A DNA stretch of 64,000 nt, from positions 3,720,001-3,784,000 of the forward strand of contig NC_029536.1 in NCBI RefSeq assembly GCF_001577835.2, given 5' to 3'. The notes under the pieces were generated by a model. It was not told the DNA's origin. It saw only the letters and a list, made by a program, of their open reading frames with translations, and did not search any database. The position numbers and the translations under genes were made by a program. The DNA comes from Coturnix japonica (lineage: Eukaryota; Chordata; Aves; Galliformes; Phasianidae). Of the stretch, positions 1 to 20,972 are shown one piece after another; the first letter of the stretch is position 1, and each line of letters opens with the position of its first letter.

Positions 1-60
1 GCAGTGGTGGCACTGCCCCAGCACTGCTGTGTGCAAGGAGGGCACCATGGAGGACGCTCA

Positions 61-2849
<2,789 letters not shown>

Positions 2850-3580
2850 GGCTGCGGGCAGAAAGCAAAGGGGCACAGAATGAAGCCAGGAATCCTAAGA
2901 AGGTGGAGGGTCAGGAGGGAGGAGGGATCCCTGCAGGCAGTGGGAGCTCACGTACTCGGTCAGGGCCGGGCAGGCCAGTTCAATGGGGGCAGCTGCTGCA
3001 AAGCTGCAAGTCACAAGTGTTCCTTCAGCTGCTGAGCACTGGATGGTCGTGCAGCGTGACGAGGGAGCCTCCTCCTGTCTGCAGTCAGTCGTAGCAATGA
3101 GCTCACAGAGGTTTTCTGCCTTGGGTTTGTCCTGGTTGCATTCACCCCTTGGAGAGGAGCAGCAAAAGGAAACCTGCAGGGAGGTGTTATTAATGAGTTC
3201 AGTGCTTGGTTTGCTCAGCTGAGAAGTCAGAAAGACACCAACAAACCTCCTGGCCCCAAAACACAGCCTGAAACATCAATATCTGCATTGAGACCTGCCT
3301 AAAGCCCCACATATATACACGAATATGGACATATAGAGACTCATAAAGCTCAGCAATGGAAGCTCAGCCCCGTTGGGTCCCTGCACACACACAGCGCTGC
3401 CTTGTCGCTCACACAGCACCAGGCCTCACCTCAGCGCTGGGTTCAAGCACAGTGGGCCTGCACCCCAAAAGCCAAGGCCTCATCCCAGCCCCGCCCCCAG
3501 ACCGCCTCTAAGAGCCTCATAGCCCCCCACAGCCCCTCCTCGCAGCCCCCCCGTGCTCTCCCCCCCTCCCCAGCCCCTAC

Positions 3581-3745
3581 CTGCCATGCCGGCCCCCCCT
3601 GCGGCCTCACATCCCCGCCCGTGACACGGCCCAGACAAAGGGCGCCGCCATCTTGACGCCGGGCGGAAGCGAAGTCGCCCCCTTCCCGCCCACTGCCGGC
3701 TGCACTGCGCATGCGCGCCCTGCTCCGGGGATGGGGTCACGTGAT
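3581..3745 (-). promoter_or_regulatory. ZBTB17: ZBTB17 CpG-rich promoter and probable non-coding exon 1
   Basis: GC-rich stretch upstream of the ZBTB17 coding start. On the minus strand a good donor (GCAG then GTAGGG) ends a probable 5'UTR exon at 3581. A canonical YY1-type element, AAGATGGCGGC, lies at 3644-3654, as is typical just downstream of TATA-less transcription starts. A palindromic TCACGTGA (USF/MITF-type E-box) lies at 3737-3744. No TATA box is apparent. Exon 1 would splice to the acceptor at 2851. The start of transcription is inferred, not seen. Confidence 0.5.
3607..3651 (-). CDS. short upstream ORF in ZBTB17 5'UTR exon
   Basis: A 14-codon ORF starting MAAPFVWAV, ending at TGA, sits inside the probable ZBTB17 leader exon. 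Its ATG is the one embedded in the YY1 element. If transcription begins upstream of it, it could reduce translation of the main ORF; if transcription begins at or after it, it is irrelevant. Existence of the ORF is seen; function is inference. Confidence 0.3.
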   Translation of the reverse strand: MAAPFVWAVSRAGM

Positions 3746-3778
3746 CTGTTCCTCCCACCCTCGGCCCGGCGCCATGTT

Positions 3779-4595
3779 GGGGGGCGTTGGAATTGGGGGC
3801 GGCCGGTTCCTCCGGTGTTTATAAGGAGCAGCTGCTCAACTTTGTGCCCTGTGTGTCCATGGGGCCGCTGTTCTTTCCTCTGGTGTCCATAAACCCGGGG
3901 ATAAGGGTGAGCTGAGGCCGCCGTGATGGTGGCCCCGCAGGGAGCAGGCCCTGAGGTGCGCTCTGTGGGGGTAAAGGCGCTGGGTTCACCATATTGAGTC
4001 CTGTGCTGAATGAACTGTGTGTTCTGAGTGTGTTGTTCATGTCCCCAATGACTTTCTGTGCTGGTTTCCATAGGAAAAGTGCAGGAATGGCCGCATGAGG
4101 AGCCGCCTCTTCACGAGCTGCTGGTGAGGCCAGGACAGCCCTACAGACACGGCTGGACGCTGCCATACTCCTCATGTACTTGGTGCTTCCCACCTGCTGT
4201 GGTACAGCCAGCAATGAGCCGTCGCAGGGCCCAGCTGGAGCCCTGAGCTGCCTTTCACTCCTTCCCCAAATCCCACCCCAAAACCAGGCAGCTTTGGGGG
4301 GGAAAACCCCTTTATTCCTCCCCCTTAAGTTTTCCATCTGTACCCCTCGCCACTAGATGGCACCGTGTGACCGCAGTGTAGATGCCAGGTACCATGGAGT
4401 GGCATTTTGGGGGCACATCCTGCTGCTCCCATCCCTGTAGGTGTGTGATTCCAACTCCCTGAGCTGCACTGGGCTCTTTATGAGCTGGTTTGATACTGTT
4501 TAAACGTTTTTCCTGGCAGCAAGGAGTCCACCAAGCCCTGCAGCAGCTCCTGCCTCACCCGAGGGACTGAAATAAAAGCAGCACAAGGCACCAGC
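3779..4595 (+). ncRNA. possible divergent two-exon non-coding transcript from the ZBTB17 promoter
   Basis: On the plus strand, a donor GG|GTGAGC at 3907 and an acceptor (pyrimidine-rich then CATAG) ending at 4073 would join exons of about 3779-3906 and 4074 to about 4595, with an AATAAA at 4571-4576. No conserved protein is visible in the joined sequence. Divergent non-coding transcription from CpG promoters is common. The splice sites and poly(A) signal are seen; the transcript is inferred and could be chance. Transcript data would settle it. Confidence 0.3.
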
Positions 4596-4599
4596 TAGA

Positions 4600-5527
4600 T
4601 CCCTTTGAATGCCCTTGTAGCATTACAGGCATGTCACGAGCTGTTACGGGACAAGCCGACCTCACACCCGTGCCAAGGTAACATGAGCTGTGTGGTCGCT
4701 ATAAACAGCCCCTTGCTGTGTTTGTACACATGGGGTGGCTTTGGGGAAGCGTTTGGTCCCACAAAGGAAGGAACACTGGGTTTGGCAGCCTCTCTGCCCC
4801 AGCCTGCTGCCGTCTAGGGCCTGGTGGTGGGCAAAAGAGGGTTTGGTGACCTTCCAGGTGGGCTGGCAGCCGAGCTGCTGAGGGAAGGGCTTAGAAATAG
4901 AGCGGCCAGGAAGAAGTGAGTCACTGGGACTGGAAATAAACAAGGAGGTGGGCATGGAGCGGGGATGCTGGGGCAGCTTCTTGTCTGCATCCAGGAGGGA
5001 TGGTGGTCCCTGCTATTGAGGTATCCGTCAGGGCTGAACCTGCAGCTGCTCTGTCCCTTTATCTCAGTCCATTTGGGGAAGAAGCATCAGAAAAGCAAAA
5101 GAATGAAAGGAGGAGACAGCAGCTCTCAATAATCTCTCACAACCCAGTACAAGCTGTATATACAAAGAAAAGCTCCAGCGGAGGGTTGGGGAAGGGCTCA
5201 CTCCTCGTATCCATCCTGCAGGCGAACCCGCAATCACCACCACGACTGCTATGGGACCTCCAGGTCTTCCTAATCCAGAATGGCAGCATCTGGAGCCTGC
5301 AGTCTCTCAGGGGGAGGTTCTGCAGTGAGGGATGCTTGGCTGCGTGCAGGTTTCACCCCTCATACCTCATAGGGAGCCTGTGGGGAGCGCTCCCATCCCC
5401 TCCATCCCAAACCAGTAGGGTGGCAGCCAGCTTGCCGGGGAGCAGACAGCTAGATACAGAAGGGAGCACCCCACACACTACCCATGGGGCAGGGGAAAAG
5501 CCCATCCCCAGCTCTGCCCCCAGCCCT
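4600..5527. other. ZBTB17-HSPB7 intergenic / HSPB7 3'UTR region
   Basis: No conserved coding sequence is seen here. HSPB7 must have its 3'UTR in this stretch; the only minus-strand AATAAA found downstream of its stop is at 4311-4316, which would give a long UTR that overlaps the proposed divergent transcript, so the true end is uncertain. An isolated plus-strand AATAAA occurs near 4935. SRARP, which lies here in human, is not recognisable. Confidence 0.5.
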
Positions 5528-6585
5528 TCAGATTTTGATCTCAGTCCTGAAGGTCTGCTGGACGTGCTCGCTGTGTTTGGCTGGCTGCCGTATGGCGCGG
5601 ATGGTCAGTGTGCCGTCGTCCCCCAGCGAGGATGACACCGATGTGGGGTCCACATCCTCGGGCAGCTGGCACTTATGGGTGAAGGTGTTGATGACGGTGC
5701 CATCCGCGGCCAGCTGGGAAGGGGAAAAAGGGGCAATTTGAGGCTGTAAGAGGAAGAGGAGTGCTTTGTTCTTTGCCCTTGGGTGAGGCTGGCGGCGTCG
5801 CCTTGTGTGTGGTGTTAATATTTATAATCTCCTGTTGGTGGGATGTGAGTCACCTGGGGCTGGCAGCTGGGGGAACAAAGGTGCTGTTTGGGGGGCTGCC
5901 TCCTGGGGTGTTCGGATTTAAGGTGTGTGGGGACCTGGGAAAGAGCATGGGACACTGCAGCAAAAATAAAGGGCAAAAAAAAAGAGGAAATGGTGACTTC
6001 AGTGCTCAATTGGTGACGGCTGGGACCAATTGAGTGGGGGTCTGGGGGGTGCCCGCATCCCCGGGGTGGTGTTGGGGTGGTGCTATGGGGTGTTGGGGTG
6101 GTGCTATGGGGTGTTGGGGTGCTCTATGGGGTGCCTGAGGGCGTGCTCACCTTCTCAGCGTGCACCTCGATGTGGTTGTTGGAGGTGGTGACGATGATGT
6201 CCTCGGGGGCGAAGTCGCTGACATCCACTGTGAACTGGTAGGTGTTGCCCAGGGTCTTCACTTTGCCACTGGTGCCAGGCCGAGCTGCTGGGCAGCACAG
6301 GGGTCAGCTCATCCCCATCCCACCCCCCTAATAATTCCCTCCTAAAATACCTTAATTCCCCACAGCTCTGCATTGAATCCAAGCCCTCCACCCTCCTTGG
6401 GGTGACCTTGGAGTGCAACGAGACCCTCGGAGATCCCATTATAAGGACTTGCCTGGGAAACCCATTGGCTCTTGGGGCCTTGCGAAGCTCCCGAACAGCT
6501 CCATGGGGCAAGAGGGCGACGAGGAGCGGCGGTGGTGGTGGAAGCTGTGCTCCGACCGGAAAGCTGAGGAGGATTTCAAGTTCAT
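5528..6585 (-). CDS. HSPB7: HSPB7 (cvHsp), cardiovascular small heat-shock protein
   Basis: Small heat-shock protein of heart and skeletal muscle; the family's HSPB7 binds filamin C and limits protein aggregation at the sarcomere. Three coding exons: 6453-6585, 6151-6287 (or 6284) and 5528-5713, giving 150-151 residues, slightly shorter than human (~170). The N-terminus [17 protein letters not shown] carries a Ser/His/Arg-rich stretch in place of the human polyserine run. The alpha-crystallin domain occupies about residues 55-145, with [14 protein letters not shown] and [11 protein letters not shown] motifs, and the end RTEIKI is identical to human. Intron 1 uses a GC donor (CAG|GCAAGT) and a tandem CAGCAG acceptor, either of which keeps frame and gives FPAARPG or FPARPG. 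Intron 2 is GT-AG. The gene lies back to back with the CLC-K gene, as in mammals. Identification is firm; the transcript end is not known. Confidence 0.95.
6063..6135. repeat. GC-rich ~21-bp minisatellite in HSPB7 intron 2
   Basis: About three imperfect copies of a unit resembling GGTGTTGGGGTGGTGCTAT lie just downstream of the HSPB7 exon 2 donor. It is one of several G-rich minisatellites in introns of this window. Confidence 0.7.
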
Positions 6586-6663
6586 CCACTCCAGAGCAGG
6601 TCAAAGGGGCCAATGGCACCTCCTCACCCAGCGGCACCGGCTGTCTCCAGGGCGGCCACGGAG

Positions 6664-6727
6664 CTTATAAAGCCCCGTTTGGCTCTCGGCCACCTTCCAG
6701 ACCTCTTGTAAAACCAGCTAAATTTAG
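6664..6727 (-). promoter_or_regulatory. HSPB7: HSPB7 core promoter: TATA box and MEF2 site
   Basis: On the minus strand a TATA box (CTTTATAAG, 6664-6672) lies about 80 bp before the HSPB7 start codon, so the 5'UTR would be only about 50 bases. A perfect palindromic MEF2 consensus, CTAAATTTAG, lies at 6718-6727, about 50 bp upstream of the TATA box. MEF2 drives muscle and heart genes, which fits the known expression of HSPB7. Both motifs are seen; the regulatory role is inferred. Confidence 0.6.
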
Positions 6728-7515
6728 GTCCTGCTACATCACTCTGGGCGCCGTGGAAATTTTTTCCTCTCTCCCCCCTTTCGGCTCCTCCCCATCCTGG
6801 CAGTGGTGGGGGGGAACCTGATTCCACTGCTGGCGTTTCTGCCCACCAGGATAATGCAGTGGGCTGGGGGCCATGATCCTTGCCCCCACCCCACACCCAC
6901 TGTCTCTAGGATGGGGGTTTTGTGGAGCTCCAGTCCCAGGGCTCCTCGTGTGGGGAGCAATAATCCAAACTACCAGCTCCATGCAGGAATCTGGGGAAGG
7001 GGTGTTAAATCTGCATCCCTTGGAGCTTCCCTCCCACCCCAGGGCAGACGAGGCCGCATTTTGGGGTAGAAAAGGAAGGCTCGGCGAGTGGCTTAACAGA
7101 GCAGACCATGTAAGGCTTTATTCCCTGCGCTGACCCGCCAGACAGCCCTGCCAAAAAATGCAGGGGGGTGTAATGTGAGCAGCCCCCCCTCTGTGCTGAG
7201 TAATTCCGGCAGGCGCCTGAGTCACCCTTGGCTGTCCACATGCGTGGAGATGCTCAGAGCATCACTGGGCACTGCGTTGCTCCTCAATGCCCCCTTGGAT
7301 AGGGATACATGTGCTCCCCCCCCCCCCAACTCCGGGGCGTATTCAGAGGCTGAAACCCTTCCCTTGTTGCTCTGGCTGGCTCCAGCCCGCACAGGTCTGG
7401 CCACCTTGTCAAGGTCGTTTTTAATGAGCCTGTTTGCAAACTCATTTCCACTACGGTGCTGGCACAGCCGGCAGCATCGAGCCGAGCAGCCCCAGACCCC
7501 CAAAACGCTCCCAGG
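6728..7515. other. HSPB7-CLC-K bidirectional intergenic region
   Basis: Less than 1 kb separates two divergent genes, so it must contain the upstream regions of both. The sequence shows a C11-12 run near 7315, an AP-1-like TGAGTCA near 7218 and a MAF half-site-like TGCTGA near 7194, none of which I would trust alone. No extra coding sequence is seen. The 5'UTR of the channel gene probably lies in the last 100 bases. Confidence 0.4.
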
Positions 7516-11856
<4,341 letters not shown>

Positions 11857-11879
11857 CCACCCATCCTGCAGCTGTGTTA

Positions 11880-11885
11880 ATTAAA
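11880..11885 (+). terminator. CLC-K poly(A) signal (ATTAAA)
   Basis: ATTAAA lies 24 bases after the stop codon of the channel gene, with a TG-rich stretch after it, giving a very short 3'UTR. It is the first poly(A)-type hexamer downstream. Confidence 0.55.
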
Positions 11886-11889
11886 TGTC

Positions 11890-12970
11890 TTTTGGGGTCC
11901 TATGGTTAATTTCAGGAGCTGTTTGAGGTGCGGAGCATCCAACCCTATTGTCACCGCATCCTCCGTCTCGGGGTCGCTCTGCAAAGCAGGGTGTAGCATT
12001 TCAAGGTGTAGCATTTCAGGGTGCGGAGGGTGCAGCTGATGCTAATGAAGGCGGTGCAATTAATCCTGGGCATGCCTGAGCTCAGCCTCAGGAGGGGTGA
12101 AACGAGGTCAGCGCCACGGGAACACCCAAAAAATGGGGCTGGAGATGGGCATGGCAGCGCCGGGGGGGTGCGGGGGATGGAGCTGTGGGGCTGGGGCCAG
12201 GAAACACCCATGAGAGGAGGGCACCTCAATATGGGTGAGAACAGAGCGATGGCTCTAATGGAGTAGGGAGGTGAGATTGCAGCGATGGGTCCACACCATC
12301 CACATCACTTGGGAATGGTGCTGAGATACAGGGACCACAGCACCCATTGACCCTATAGAGAGTGTTCAGTGGGGTGATGGGAGCACAGCACTTAAAGGGG
12401 GAACAGGAGCACAGCCCCCATAGGGATCAGGATGTGCAACAGCCCCAGGGCAGCCCCTGCCCCACGCATTGCCCTGCCAGCTCCTGCAGGGATTGGGAGT
12501 TTCACCGAAACTCCATGCAGGGAGGGGAAACCGAGGCACGGCGGCACCCGGGCACGGGGTGTGGTGATGTGCTGCAGGGCCAAGAGCCAGAAAGAAAAGG
12601 GGGAAAAAAGGGCCAAAAGCACCAAAGAGAGCGTTCCACAGCAGCTCCACAACCGCACACCCCCCCTCACTGCGGGTTTGAGGTTAAAAAGAGAAGAAAT
12701 AATGATAATGTTTTTTTTTTTTTGCGGTGTTTTACCCACCCGGTTATTTGCAGGCACCACGCAGCCAGCCCCGCTGCTGGTGTTTGGCAAAGTAACCCTA
12801 AATTCCTCGTGGGTTTGGGGGAGGGAAAGGGGGAATGTGTATAAATGCCTGAGAGATGCTGCAAAACCTTAAAGCATCCTTAGAATAAACAAATAGAGGT
12901 TCCCCCCCTTCAATCCTGGCTCTGGAATCCCACTCAGACTCGGCATCGATGGACGCTGGGGTAGAAAAAG
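11890..12970. other. CLC-K / EPHA2 convergent intergenic region
   Basis: No coding sequence with recognisable homology. The stretch holds a short duplicated GGTGTAGCATTTCA motif near 11,990-12,025 and a T13 run at 12,711-12,723. FAM131C, which lies here in human on the minus strand, is not recognisable. Confidence 0.5.
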
Positions 12971-12981
12971 AGCACAAAAGT

Positions 12982-12987
12982 TTTATT
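12982..12987 (-). terminator. EPHA2: EPHA2 poly(A) signal (AATAAA on minus strand)
   Basis: TTTATT on the plus strand is AATAAA on the minus strand, about 670 bases past the EPHA2 stop. The intervening 3'UTR is AT-rich with TA and AAT microsatellites (about 13,198-13,210 and 13,544-13,570). Confidence 0.55.
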
Positions 12988-13589
12988 CAAATCCAACTCA
13001 CTGTCGTGAAAATCACAAAAACCTCATAAAATCCATTAAAAAAAGGGGGAGAAAAACCCCAAAGCTGCCCCCAAACCCACATATGGGGGGGGTCAGACCC
13101 CAAACCTGCCCCAAACCCATTTTCCTTTTTCATCTCCCTTCTCTCCTTTTACCTCTCCGAAATCTGAGACCTTTTGGATTTCTCTCAATAAATATACAAT
13201 ATATATATATACACATAATAAATTAGAAACAACAACAACACCAATAAAAGAAGTGAGGAGGTAACGCTGCTTATCAGCAGTGAGGAGAGAAACCAAACCA
13301 GCAATGGGAGAGGAAAACAGGAGGGGGGCAAAAAAGGGCAGGAATGGAGGAATCTGGGGGCCAACGCTGCGTGGTTTGGCCCTTTGGGGTTTTTTTTCCT
13401 TGAAATGCAGATAAAAAAAGGTGAATTTCACCCCAAAACAGCCTCCCCTAACTTGAAATTGTCATTTGTTTTATGGGGGTGGGGGGTGGGGGGAAATTTC
13501 CACCTTAGGACAGTGATGGTGAGGTGGTGAAATCCCCTGTGGGGAATAATATTAATAATAATAATAACAACCTTAAAAATAATAAGAAC

Positions 13590-13598
13590 AATAAATAA
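13590..13598 (-). promoter_or_regulatory. EPHA2: AU-rich element in EPHA2 3'UTR
   Basis: The minus strand reads TTATTTATT, a perfect nonamer AU-rich element, about 55 bases after the stop codon; another ATTTA lies near 13,190. AU-rich elements recruit decay factors and destabilise messages of growth regulators. The motif is seen; activity is inferred. Confidence 0.4.
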
Positions 13599-13654
13599 AG
13601 CAGAAGGTCGGGGTGGGGGGATGCTGAGGGGGGTCTTCATTTGCCCGTGTGGAG

Positions 13655-18850
<5,196 letters not shown>

Positions 18851-18899
18851 CTGCAGAAAGAGAAAAGAAAAGGACCATGAGTGGGATGAGCACAAAGCC

Positions 18900-19330
18900 A
18901 GGAAGATGCCAACCAGGACCCACAGACCTGCAGGGCCACCAATGCAGTCAGATGCCTCTTGAAAGCACAGATACCTCCAAGCCCCCCTGGAACCCACAGA
19001 TACCCTCAGAGCCCATGGACATCTCCAGGACCAACAGATGTCCAGCAGGATCCATGCTGGATCCCCATAACACCCAGATGCCACCTGCATCCACAGAGGA
19101 CCCCAAGACCCAGACATATAACATTCCTGGGACCCACAGATGTCCCCAGGTCCCACAGACGCACCCGTAACCCATGGAAGCCCCCAACACACCAGCACCT
19201 TTTAATACCCTCGGATACCTCTGGGACCCCCAATGCTCCATGGGACCCCTGTATATCCACAGGACCCCAAAGCCCCCAGGACCCCCCTGCTTCACATCAC
19301 CACCCTGTGTCCCCCCAGGTCCCTTAGGGC
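18900..19330. repeat. degenerate CCCACAGATGCC-type minisatellite in EPHA2 intron 1
   Basis: Repeated phrases of the form GGGACCCACAGATG(T/C)CC and CAGGACCCCCA at irregular 25-35-base spacing. It is non-coding and GC-rich, similar in style to the other intronic minisatellites here. Confidence 0.6.
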
Positions 19331-20972
19331 CATCAGGAGAGGACATGTCCCAGCAAGCTGAGGGCGGTGGCCGGATCCAGCACCGGGGGAGGAAGAGGAG
19401 GAGGAAGAGGAGGCCACGGCCGGGGCGGAAGCGCCCATGAATCAGCCCCCAGGAATGCGCCCGGCTTTGCGCCCGCTGGGACCAGCCTCAACCCAATGCC
19501 CCGGGGCTGGAGTTTGGGGACGTGACCCCCACAGTGGGGTAAGCACTGAGAACCTCAAACTCGTGACACATTCGACCCCATAGGGCCACATGTGGGGAGA
19601 AGGAGGGCACAGCACTGCTCTCCTGCTGCTGGAATTCCCCCAGGAGGGGAAAGTTGGCAGGGCTGGGTTGGCAAAGAGCCCTTTGGGGTCTCATCCCCCT
19701 CCACTGCCCCCACCCCACCTGCACGGCCACAACCACAGCCATCCCCATTCCCTGCCCTTACCCCTCGCCCTCCTTCCCTATCCTCACCATCACCCCATCA
19801 TTGCCCCAACCCCCTGTGTCCCCAACCCCATCTCACTTCCATCCCTATTCCTACACCCCAACCGTGGCTTCAGTCCCCTCCTCCCCACTCAAATCCTATT
19901 CATTTGCGAGGTGGGGGCAATAAATCCACCCCACCCCCTTCCTTTCCCCTTGCAAAACCCACACCCGGCACTTCACACCCCAGCTTTGCCATATTCTCAC
20001 CTTTTTCACCCCAAATTATTGAGCCCATAAGGATGTTCCTCAGGGCACCCCCAACCCCNNNNNNNNNNNNNNNNNNNNNNNNNNNNNNNNNNNNNNNNNN
20101 NNNNNNNNNNNNNNNNNNNNNNNNNNNNNNNNNNNNNNNNNNNNNNNNNNNNNNNNNNNNNNNNNNNNNNNNNNNNNNNNNNNNNNNNNNNNNNNNNNNN
20201 NNNNNNNNNNNNNNNNNNNNNNNNNNNNNNNNNNNNNNNNNNNNNNNNNNNNNNNNNNNNNNNNNNNNNNNNNNNNNNNNNNNNNNNNNNNNNNNNNNNN
20301 NNNNNNNNNNNNNNNNNNNNNNNNNNNNNNNNNNNNNNNNNNNNNNNNNNNNNNNNNNNNNNNNNNNNNNNNNNNNNNNNNNNNNNNNNNNNNNNNNNNN
20401 NNNNNNNNNNNNNNNNNNNNNNNNNNNNNNNNNNNNNNNNNNNNNNNNNNNNNNNNNNNNNNNNNNNNNNNNNNNNNNNNNNNNNNNTTGGGTTGTTTCC
20501 AGCACTTTCTCTCCGGGTTCATTCGTTCCTGGATTGACCGGCTGGTCCGGCCCAGCTGCTCCCTAAAACCTCACCGCACCCCGGGCCCCACCGTGACCCC
20601 AGCCCGTCCCACACCACACCTCACATCGCTGCTATGGGGTTGGGGCTGGAGTTCCCTAAACCCCCATTAGGGCCTTTTGGGGGCAGCTGGGCTCCTGTCC
20701 GGTTGGGGTCCCCCCCCTCCCCAATGTCCCAGCATCCTCCATCACCCCAAATCTTATAGGGACAGCACCCACCCCCCTCCCCAGCCCCATGAGGACCCCA
20801 GGCACCTCCTCCTCCCACACCCCAAACTATAAGGATTCCTTCCTCCACCCTAAAAAATCCCCCAATCCAGGCTATGGAAAACCAAACACTGTTTAATGGC
20901 AGGGAGAACCCAAACGCCACGGTGAGGGACTCCCACGCCCCCAAAACATGGAACCCCCCACTAAAATGGGGT
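19331..20972. other. EPHA2 5' flank / EPHA2-CPLANE2 intergenic, with assembly gap
   Basis: C-rich low-complexity sequence interrupted by the N gap at 20,059-20,487. I find no recognisable gene. EPHA2 exon 1 and its CpG promoter are expected in or near this stretch. ARHGEF19, which lies between EPHA2 and CPLANE2 in human, cannot fit intact in the space left. Confidence 0.5.
20059..20487. other. assembly gap, 429 N
   Basis: A run of 429 N bases flanked by C-rich sequence. GC-rich first exons are often lost in such gaps in bird assemblies, and EPHA2 exon 1 is missing nearby. Confidence 0.99.

Noticed and set aside
6430-6450. CArG-box-like CCATTATAAGG in HSPB7 intron 1
   Set aside because: It has seven A/T bases between CC and GG, one too many for the SRF consensus.
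19331-19445. EPHA2 exon 1 candidate with a leucine/phenylalanine-rich stretch (LLFLLFLP) on the minus strand
   Set aside because: The hydrophobic frame has no ATG; the ATG frame (MGASAPAV) is serine-rich, not a signal peptide, and no suitable donor follows.
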